From Kluyvera ascorbata_C (GTDB lineage Bacteria > Pseudomonadota > Gammaproteobacteria > Enterobacterales > Enterobacteriaceae): a stretch of 64,000 nucleotides of DNA. Numbering within the stretch: the first letter of the stretch is position 1; every line of letters starts with the position of its first letter. Below are positions 58,438-64,000 of the stretch, one piece after another. Location: the NCBI RefSeq assembly GCF_044197065.1, contig NZ_JBIQOI010000006.1, forward strand, positions 1 through 64,000, read 5' to 3'. A program made the translations under genes and the position numbers. The notes under the pieces are model-generated. The model was not told the DNA's origin, made no database searches, and was given only the letters and a program-made list of their open reading frames with translations.

Positions 58438-60027
58438 ATGACGTTGTCTCCTTATTTGCAAGAGGTGGCCAAGCGCCGCACTTTTGCCATTATTTCCCAC
58501 CCGGATGCCGGTAAAACGACAATCACCGAAAAGGTGCTGTTATTCGGACAGGCTATTCAGACTGCCGGTACGGTAAAAGGCCGTGGCTCCAGCCAGCATG
58601 CAAAATCTGACTGGATGGAAATGGAAAAGCAGCGTGGTATCTCCATTACCACCTCCGTAATGCAGTTCCCGTATCACGACTGCCTGGTGAACCTGCTGGA
58701 CACCCCGGGGCACGAAGACTTCTCCGAAGATACCTACCGTACCCTGACGGCGGTGGACTGCTGTCTGATGGTTATCGATGCCGCTAAAGGCGTCGAGGAT
58801 CGTACGCGTAAGCTGATGGAAGTTACCCGTCTGCGTGATACGCCGATCCTGACCTTCATGAACAAACTCGACCGTGATATCCGCGACCCGATGGAAGTGC
58901 TGGATGAAGTTGAGCGCGAGCTGAAAATCGGCTGTGCGCCGATCACCTGGCCAATTGGCTGCGGCAAGCTGTTCAAGGGCGTTTACCACCTCTATAAAGA
59001 CGAAACCTACCTGTATCAAACCGGTAAAGGCCACACCATTCAGGAAGTGCGCATTGTGAAAGGCCTGAACAGCCCGGAACTGGATGCCGCAGTGGGTGAA
59101 GAGCTGGCGCAGCAACTGCGTGACGAGCTGGAGCTGGTGCAGGGCGCTTCTAACGAGTTTGATAAAGAGCTGTTCCTGGCCGGTGAAATCACCCCAGTAT
59201 TCTTTGGTACCGCGCTGGGTAACTTCGGCGTTGACCATATGCTCGATGGTCTGGTGGAGTGGGCGCCTGCGCCGATGCCGCGTAAAACCGACACCCGTCT
59301 GGTGGAAGCGCAGGACGAGAAGTTCACCGGTTTTGTCTTCAAAATTCAGGCCAACATGGACCCGAAACACCGTGACCGCGTGGCGTTCATGCGAGTGGTG
59401 TCCGGGAAATATGAAAAGGGCATGAAGCTGCGTCAGGTCCGTATCGGTAAAGACGTGGTGATTTCTGATGCGCTGACCTTTATGGCGGGTGACCGTTCGC
59501 ACGTTGAAGAAGCCTACCCGGGCGACATCATCGGCTTGCACAACCACGGTACCATCCAGATTGGCGATACCTTCACCCAGGGCGAAATGATGAAGTTCAC
59601 CGGTATCCCGAACTTCGCGCCAGAACTGTTCCGTCGTATTCGCCTGAAGGATCCGCTGAAGCAGAAACAGCTGCTGAAAGGGCTGGTTCAGCTTTCCGAA
59701 GAAGGTGCTGTGCAGGTGTTCCGTCCTATCTCCAACAACGATCTGATCGTGGGTGCGGTGGGCGTGCTACAGTTTGACGTGGTGGTTGCGCGTCTGAAAA
59801 GCGAATACAACGTAGAAGCTATCTACGAATCGGTTAACGTCGCGACCGCCCGTTGGGTTGAGAGCAAAGACGTGAAGAAATTCGAAGAGTTCAAACGTAA
59901 AAACGAAGTTCAGCTGGCGCTGGATGGCGGCGATAACCTGACCTACATCGCCCCAACCATGGTGAACCTGAACCTGACTCAGGAACGTTATCCTGAGGTT
60001 GAGTTCCGCAAAACTCGCGAGCACTAA
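58438..60027 (+). CDS. prfC: PrfC, peptide chain release factor 3
   Basis: Translational GTPase of 529 residues as in E. coli RF3. G1 SHPDAGKTT, G3 DTPGHEDFSEDT, G4 NKLD are clear. It recycles RF1/RF2 after termination. The start follows CAAGAAGATTGAATT. Confidence 0.97.
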   Translation: MTLSPYLQEVAKRRTFAIISHPDAGKTTITEKVLLFGQAIQTAGTVKGRGSSQHAKSDWMEMEKQRGISITTSVMQFPYHDCLVNLLDTPGHEDFSEDTYRTLTAVDCCLMVIDAAKGVEDRTRKLMEVTRLRDTPILTFMNKLDRDIRDPMEVLDEVERELKIGCAPITWPIGCGKLFKGVYHLYKDETYLYQTGKGHTIQEVRIVKGLNSPELDAAVGEELAQQLRDELELVQGASNEFDKELFLAGEITPVFFGTALGNFGVDHMLDGLVEWAPAPMPRKTDTRLVEAQDEKFTGFVFKIQANMDPKHRDRVAFMRVVSGKYEKGMKLRQVRIGKDVVISDALTFMAGDRSHVEEAYPGDIIGLHNHGTIQIGDTFTQGEMMKFTGIPNFAPELFRRIRLKDPLKQKQLLKGLVQLSEEGAVQVFRPISNNDLIVGAVGVLQFDVVVARLKSEYNVEAIYESVNVATARWVESKDVKKFEEFKRKNEVQLALDGGDNLTYIAPTMVNLNLTQERYPEVEFRKTREH

Positions 60028-60036
60028 AAACCCTTT

Positions 60037-60070
60037 CAGGGTGCGGCATTCGCTGCACCCTGACACTTTT
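60037..60070 (+). terminator. Terminator of prfC
   Basis: CAGGGTGC / GCACCCTG stem with a 10-base loop followed by ACACTTTT. Confidence 0.8.
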
Positions 60071-60431
60071 CCTTCCTAATTAGCCGCTTACGGAAAGTTC
60101 TTAATTCCTTCTCTTTTTCCGCTAACTGTCTGTTTTTTGCTCAACGAAGCGGGCGATTTCAAAATTGTGATCTATATTTAACAAAGCGATGACATTTACG
60201 TTGGCTTTAAATTCTGATAATTCGTCTTGGTTTAGTTCTTAAAGCTAACGTCTATTCTCGTCGCAATATTAATAACTGGCTCAGAGCGCAATTTCGCGGT
60301 GTTTGATGACCCTGGTGGATTCAGGGAAGCCGTGAGAAGTCTGCGAGCAGGGAGTTTTGACCCTATTCAGCAATGCAACCTGCGTGTTGCTGGTGCTCGA
60401 ATAATGAGCAAATACATACAGGAATATATAG
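60071..60431. other. Intergenic region upstream of osmY
   Basis: This stretch of 361 bp is AT-rich in its first half and contains no gene I can support. It should hold the sigma-S-dependent osmY promoter, but I cannot name a -10 with confidence. Confidence 0.4.
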
Positions 60432-61028
60432 ATGACGATGAAAAAACTGACGATGTCCAAAACGCTGATTGCCGTGATGTTGACCTCTGCTGTCGCGACC
60501 GGTTCCGTCTATGCTGAAACGTCTACGATGGATAAGGCTCAGGCGAGTGCAGAAAGCGCAGGCAGTAAAGTGGGTAACTTTATGGATGACAGCACCATCA
60601 CGGCGAAGGTAAAAGCCGCGCTGGTGGATAACGATAACATTAAGAGCACTGATATCTCGGTGACGACAGAGAAAAAAGTCGTGACGCTGAGTGGCTTTGT
60701 TCAAAGCCAGGCTCAGGCTGAAGCCGCCGTTGCGGCGGCGAAAACCGTTGAGGGCGTTACCTCTGTCAGCGACAAACTTCACGTCCGTGACAGTAAAGAA
60801 AGCTCGATGAAAGGATATGCCGGTGATGCGGCAACGACCAGTGAAGTGAAAGCAAAACTGCTGGCTGATGACATTGTTCCCTCACGTAACGTGAAGGTTG
60901 AGACGACAGATGGGGTTGTGCAGCTTTCGGGGACCGTGAAGTCCCAGGCACAAAGCGATCGTGCTGAAAGCATCGCTAAAGCCGTTGATGGCGTGAAAAG
61001 TGTCAAAAATGATCTGAAAACGCAGTAA
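60432..61028 (+). CDS. osmY: OsmY, periplasmic BON-domain stress protein
   Basis: Protein of 198 residues (E. coli 201). Signal peptide MTMKKLTMSKTLIAVMLTSAVATGSVYA, then two BON domains (about 52-120 and 130-198) with VKAALVDNDNIKSTDISV and VKAKLLADDIVPSRNVKV. It is a sigma-S-controlled, osmotically induced periplasmic chaperone-like protein. A few residues shorter than E. coli in the linker after the signal peptide. Confidence 0.95.
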   Translation: MTMKKLTMSKTLIAVMLTSAVATGSVYAETSTMDKAQASAESAGSKVGNFMDDSTITAKVKAALVDNDNIKSTDISVTTEKKVVTLSGFVQSQAQAEAAVAAAKTVEGVTSVSDKLHVRDSKESSMKGYAGDAATTSEVKAKLLADDIVPSRNVKVETTDGVVQLSGTVKSQAQSDRAESIAKAVDGVKSVKNDLKTQ

Positions 61029-61036
61029 TAAGTGGT

Positions 61037-61072
61037 GATTTTGCCTGCTGAAATTTGGCAGCGGGCAAAATC
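61037..61072. repeat. Large stem-loop between osmY and ytjA
   Basis: gattttgcctgctg pairs with cagcgggcaaaatc (13 of 14 plus one wobble) around an 8-base loop, and outer gtggt / accac can extend it. No T run follows, so it is more likely an RNA stabiliser or processing site than a terminator. Confidence 0.6.
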
Positions 61073-61156
61073 TGCACCACACTAAAAATAGTGCATATGA
61101 GTGGAGTGAGAGCTCATAGCAAGCGGTCGACATTAACTATGGTAAAGGAGAAGCTT

Positions 61157-61318
61157 ATGTTTCGTTGGGGCATTATATTTCTGGTTATCGCGTTAATTGC
61201 CGCCGCATTAGGATTTGGTGGACTGGCAGGTACCGCTGCATGGGCAGCAAAAATCGTATTCGTTGTGGGGATTATCATCTTCCTGGTGAGCCTGTTTACC
61301 GGGCGTAAACGCCCCTAG
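61157..61318 (+). CDS. ytjA: YtjA, UPF0391 small membrane protein
   Basis: Small protein of 53 residues, MFRWGIIFLVIALIAAALGFGG start, two hydrophobic helices and a basic end (FTGRKRP), matching E. coli YtjA. AAGGAG precedes the ATG; the longer frame is spurious. Stress-associated (often sigma-S dependent), function unknown. Confidence 0.92.
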   Translation: MFRWGIIFLVIALIAAALGFGGLAGTAAWAAKIVFVVGIIIFLVSLFTGRKRP

Positions 61319-61346
61319 AACGTTACGCGTTAGCTAGCATGACACT

Positions 61347-61371
61347 AAAGCCAGTCCAGCGGACTGGCTTT
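61347..61371 (+). terminator. Terminator after ytjA
   Basis: AAAGCCAGTCC-agc-GGACTGGCTTT, a perfect 11-bp stem followed by ATTAGTTTT. Confidence 0.9.
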
Positions 61372-61439
61372 ATTAGTTTTAGCCGACCTGAAATTAGGCT
61401 ACTTTGTAAGTCTGGTGAATAAAAAACAGGTAGGCAGAG

Positions 61440-62498
61440 GTGGGGCAGCGTATACCCGTCACGCTTGGCAATATTGCGCCATTATCGCTGAGTCGTTTTA
61501 AACCTGGCCGCACGGCATTGGTTTGTGAAGGGGGAGGACAGCGGGGAATTTTCACCGCTGGGGTGCTTGATGAGTTTATGCGGGCACAGTTCAATCCCTT
61601 CGATCTCTATTATGGCACCTCTGCGGGCGCGCAAAACCTTTCCGCCTATCTGTGTAACCAACCGGGCTACGGGCGCAAAGTCATCATGCGCTACACCACG
61701 CGGCGGGAGTTTTTCGACCCGGTACGCTTTGTCCGCGGTGGCAACCTTATCGATCTTGACTGGCTGGTCGGGTCTACCGCAGGGCAGATGCCGCTCGCGA
61801 TGGAAACGGCTGAACGCCTGTTTGAGTCGGGAAAATCCTTTTATATCTGTGCCTGCCGAAGTGATGACTATACCCCCAGCTACTTTTCGCCCACCAGGCA
61901 GAACTGGCTCGATATTATTCGGGCGTCCAGCGCAATCCCGGGTTTTTACCGCCCCGGCGTTGCACTGGATGGCATCAGCTACCTTGATGGCGGCGTGAGT
62001 GATGCGATCCCGGTGCGCGAGGCGGCAAAACAGGGGGCTAAAACGCTGGTGGTGATCCGTACCGTTCCATCGCAGATGTACTACACGCCGCAGTGGTTTA
62101 AACGTATGGAGCGCTGGCTGGGCGAAAGTAGCCTACAGCCGTTGGTGAACCTGGTGCAGCACCATGAAACGACCTACAGTGAAACCCAGCAATTTATTGA
62201 GAACCCGCCGGGTAAGCTGCGCATTTTTGAAATCTACCCGCCGAAACCGTTGCTGAGTATGGCGCTAGGCAGCCGCATCCCCGCGCTGCGTCAGGACTAC
62301 AAAACAGGCCGCTTATGTGGACGTTACTTTCTGGCGACCATTGGTAAACTGTTAGCGGAGAAACCACCGCTAGTGCGTCACCTCAAACAAGGCCGTTCTA
62401 TTCCCCCGGTTCCCGTGGTGGAAGATATGCCTGATATTGCGATGAACGACGTGCCGCCAGTAAACGATGCACTCTTTGATGATAAGGATCTGGCGTGA
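61440..62498 (+). CDS. yjjU: YjjU, patatin-like phospholipase family protein
   Basis: Protein of 352 residues starting at a GTG (MGQRIPVTLGNIAPLSL, as in E. coli). Oxyanion loop GGGQRG (31-36), nucleophile elbow GTSAG with Ser61, catalytic Asp in DGG (183-185), so a complete Ser-Asp dyad. Probable intracellular lipid acyl hydrolase. Its stop overlaps the yjjV start (GTGA). Confidence 0.93.
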   Translation: MGQRIPVTLGNIAPLSLSRFKPGRTALVCEGGGQRGIFTAGVLDEFMRAQFNPFDLYYGTSAGAQNLSAYLCNQPGYGRKVIMRYTTRREFFDPVRFVRGGNLIDLDWLVGSTAGQMPLAMETAERLFESGKSFYICACRSDDYTPSYFSPTRQNWLDIIRASSAIPGFYRPGVALDGISYLDGGVSDAIPVREAAKQGAKTLVVIRTVPSQMYYTPQWFKRMERWLGESSLQPLVNLVQHHETTYSETQQFIENPPGKLRIFEIYPPKPLLSMALGSRIPALRQDYKTGRLCGRYFLATIGKLLAEKPPLVRHLKQGRSIPPVPVVEDMPDIAMNDVPPVNDALFDDKDLA

Positions 62499-63274
62499 AC
62501 GGCCGTTTTATTGATACCCATTGCCATTTCGACTTCCCTCCCTTTACCGGTGATGAAGAGGCGAGTATTCAGCGTGCGGCGGCCGTTGGCGTTAGTCAGA
62601 TAATTATTCCCGCCACCGAAGCCGACAACTTCCCTCGTGTGCTGGCGCTGGCCGAACGATTCTCTCCGCTGTATGCCGCCGTTGGCCTGCACCCGATTGT
62701 GGTAGAACGCCATAGCGATGAGAGCCTGGCACGGCTGGAAGCGGCCATCGCCCTAAAGCCAGCAAAATTGGTGGCGGTGGGGGAAATTGGTCTCGATCTC
62801 TACCGGGAGAACCCGCAGTTTGAACGTCAGCAGTACCTGCTGGATGAGCAACTGCGGTTGGCGAAGCGTTACGATCTGCCGGTGATCCTGCATTCGCGGC
62901 GTACCCATGACAAGCTGGCGCTGCACCTGAAACGGCATAACCTGCCGCGAACCGGCGTGGTACACGGTTTTGCCGGTAGCCTCCAGCAGGCGGAGCGCTT
63001 TGTCCAGTTGGGTTATAAAATCGGCGTAGGGGGAACGATCTCCTATCCTCGCGCCAGTAAAACCCGCGATGTGATGGCGCAACTGCCGCTTTCCTCGCTG
63101 ATCCTTGAGACCGATGCGCCGGATATGCCGCTCAATGGTTATCAGGGACAACCTAATCGCCCGGAGCGGATTGCGGATGTGTTTATGCACCTCTGCTCGC
63201 TACGAAACGAGCCGCCCGAGGAAATAGCCGCGGCGCTACTGGAAAATACCCATGCACTCTTTTCGTTGCCATGA
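62495..63274 (+). CDS. yjjV: YjjV, TatD-family metal-dependent hydrolase
   Basis: Protein of 259 residues starting at a GTG coupled to yjjU. TatD signatures: DTHCHFDF near the start, GEIGLDLYR, ILHSRRTHD, VHGFAGS and LETDAPDMP, which supply the metal ligands. TatD proteins act as 3'-5' DNases or related phosphodiesterases; YjjV's own substrate is not established. Confidence 0.93.
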   Translation: MNGRFIDTHCHFDFPPFTGDEEASIQRAAAVGVSQIIIPATEADNFPRVLALAERFSPLYAAVGLHPIVVERHSDESLARLEAAIALKPAKLVAVGEIGLDLYRENPQFERQQYLLDEQLRLAKRYDLPVILHSRRTHDKLALHLKRHNLPRTGVVHGFAGSLQQAERFVQLGYKIGVGGTISYPRASKTRDVMAQLPLSSLILETDAPDMPLNGYQGQPNRPERIADVFMHLCSLRNEPPEEIAAALLENTHALFSLP

Positions 63275-63326
63275 AGTGACGTAGATCTCATTACTCATCA
63301 TTTAGTCGTTACTGTTGCGTAAAACC

Positions 63327-63367
63327 TGTGACATTTAGCAAAAAAGATAATTACGGGACGTTATAAT
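63327..63367 (+). promoter_or_regulatory. Promoter with possible CRP site for the NupC-like gene
   Basis: A perfect TATAAT (63362-63367) is preceded by TGTGACATTTAGCAAA (63327-63342), whose left half fits CRP and whose right half is weak. The spacing would suit class II CRP activation, as known for nucleoside transport genes. Confidence 0.5.
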
Positions 63368-63421
63368 CGCCGCGATTGGTTTGCCGTAATTATTATATTT
63401 TTCAATACACAGGGACTCTGT

Positions 63422-64000
63422 ATGCAAATCCTCATGGGGCTCATCGGCATGGTGGTGTTGCTCGCCATTGCCTTACTTCTCTCCAGTAATCGTAAAGCGA
63501 TTAACCTCCGAACCGTACTGGGTGCCTGGCTGTTGCAGGTGGGCATCGGTGCATTAATCCTCTATGTACCCGCCGGGCGTAAAGTCCTGCTGGCGATGTC
63601 TGAAGGCGTTGCCAACGTGATCGCCTACGGTAATGAAGGTATCGGCTTCCTGTTTGGCGGACTGGTTTCCGACAAGATGTTTGAAGTCTTTGGCGGCGGC
63701 GGCTTTGTGTTTGCGCTGCGCGTGCTGCCGGTTATCGTCTTCTTCTCTTCGCTGATTGCGGTGCTGTATTACATCGGCATCATGCAGTTTGTGATTCGTA
63801 TTCTGGGCGGCGCGCTGCGTGCCGTGCTGAAAACCTCGCGGACGGAATCGCTTTCTGCCACGGCAAATATTTTTGTCGGTCAGACAGAAGCGCCGCTGGT
63901 GGTGCGTCCTTATATCGCCACCATGACGCGTTCTGAACTGTTTGCGGTCATGTGCGGCGGCCTGGCCTCGGTGGCGGGCTCCGTACTGGCAGGTTACGCG
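63422..64000 (+). CDS. NupC-family concentrative nucleoside transporter, 5' part
   Basis: The first 193 codons are in the window; the gene runs off the end. It has an N-terminal hydrophobic segment, then the CNT gate region (SEGVANVIAYGNEGIGFLFGGLVSDK), FALRVLPVIVFFSSLIAVLYYIGIMQ and the conserved SATANIFVGQTEAPLVVRPYI. This is Na+- or H+-coupled nucleoside uptake across the inner membrane. In E. coli K-12 yjjV is followed by yjjW-yjjI-deoC; an extra NupC-type gene here would suit the neighbouring deo operon. Confidence 0.92.
   Translation, partial: MQILMGLIGMVVLLAIALLLSSNRKAINLRTVLGAWLLQVGIGALILYVPAGRKVLLAMSEGVANVIAYGNEGIGFLFGGLVSDKMFEVFGGGGFVFALRVLPVIVFFSSLIAVLYYIGIMQFVIRILGGALRAVLKTSRTESLSATANIFVGQTEAPLVVRPYIATMTRSELFAVMCGGLASVAGSVLAGYA

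Noticed and set aside
58540..59547. A 335-codon frame on the minus strand inside prfC
   Set aside because: Lies wholly within the essential prfC gene, with the composition expected of an antisense shadow and no family features.
1..64000. Insertion sequences, prophage or integrative elements
   Set aside because: No transposase, integrase, phage structural gene or flanking duplication was recognised anywhere in the window.

Overview
The window is chromosomal DNA of an Enterobacteriaceae member close to Enterobacter, Citrobacter and Klebsiella; the exact genus cannot be fixed from the sequence alone. The evidence is near-identity of many proteins to E. coli K-12 families, E. coli-like gene order from yjiA to yjjV (yjiA-yjiX-btsT-tsr-opgB-yjjA-dnaC-dnaT-yjjB-yjjP-yjjQ-bglJ-fhuF-yjjZ-tRNA-Leu x3-rsmC-holD-rimI-yjjG-prfC-osmY-ytjA-yjjU-yjjV), an E. 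coli-type 5S rRNA end, and many enterobacterial REP elements.

Region 1 (1-10 kb): the 3' end of a 5S rRNA gene and its terminator, the yhiI-rbbA-yhhJ ribosome-associated ABC system (minus strand), and a second tryptophanyl-tRNA synthetase gene preceded by a 17-residue leader peptide with tandem Trp codons and mutually exclusive hairpins, a complete Trp attenuator. Next come a YebF/Cmi-like small exported protein and a MarR - HlyD - DUF2955 efflux operon with a palindromic operator.

Region 2 (10-15.5 kb): three large GC-rich genes that look like intracellular carbohydrate processing: an unrecognised 556-residue protein, an unrecognised protein of about 804 residues, and a GH105 unsaturated glycuronyl hydrolase. 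A CRP site and a terminator precede the second gene. No transporter or secreted lyase is linked. This is the least described part of the window.

Region 3 (15.5-31.5 kb): a reduced and rearranged version of the E. coli 'immigration control' neighbourhood. It holds yjiM-yjiL-DUF3343 (2-hydroxyacyl-CoA dehydratase-like), a GNAT/DUF2164 pair, a TauD-like dioxygenase, the SOS toxin symE with antisense symR and a LexA box, an orphan higA with a 3' fragment of its toxin gene, yjiR/yjiS, a LysE/AraC pair, an aldehyde dehydrogenase, yfaZ, then yjiA-yjiX-btsT. The hsd, mcr and mrr genes found here in E. coli K-12 are absent. An Ldh2-family reductase gene sits between btsT and tsr.

Region 4 (31.5-43 kb): tsr with a textbook sigma-28 promoter, a MarT/FidL-like pair, a complete archaic (sigma-clade, spore-coat-U) chaperone-usher pilus operon with linked LuxR-type and EAL regulators, and opgB.

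Region 5 (43-64 kb): the conserved dnaTC/yjjPB block, pobA-pobR for 4-hydroxybenzoate, yjjQ-bglJ, a YbaK-like deacylase, an orphan PTS EIIC with a strong LacI-type palindrome, fhuF and yjjZ with Fur boxes and a diguanylate cyclase between them, three tandem tRNA-Leu(CAG) genes with a stringent-type promoter, then rsmC, holD-rimI-yjjG-prfC, osmY-ytjA, yjjU-yjjV and the first 193 codons of a NupC-family nucleoside transporter. No IS element, prophage or CRISPR array was seen.
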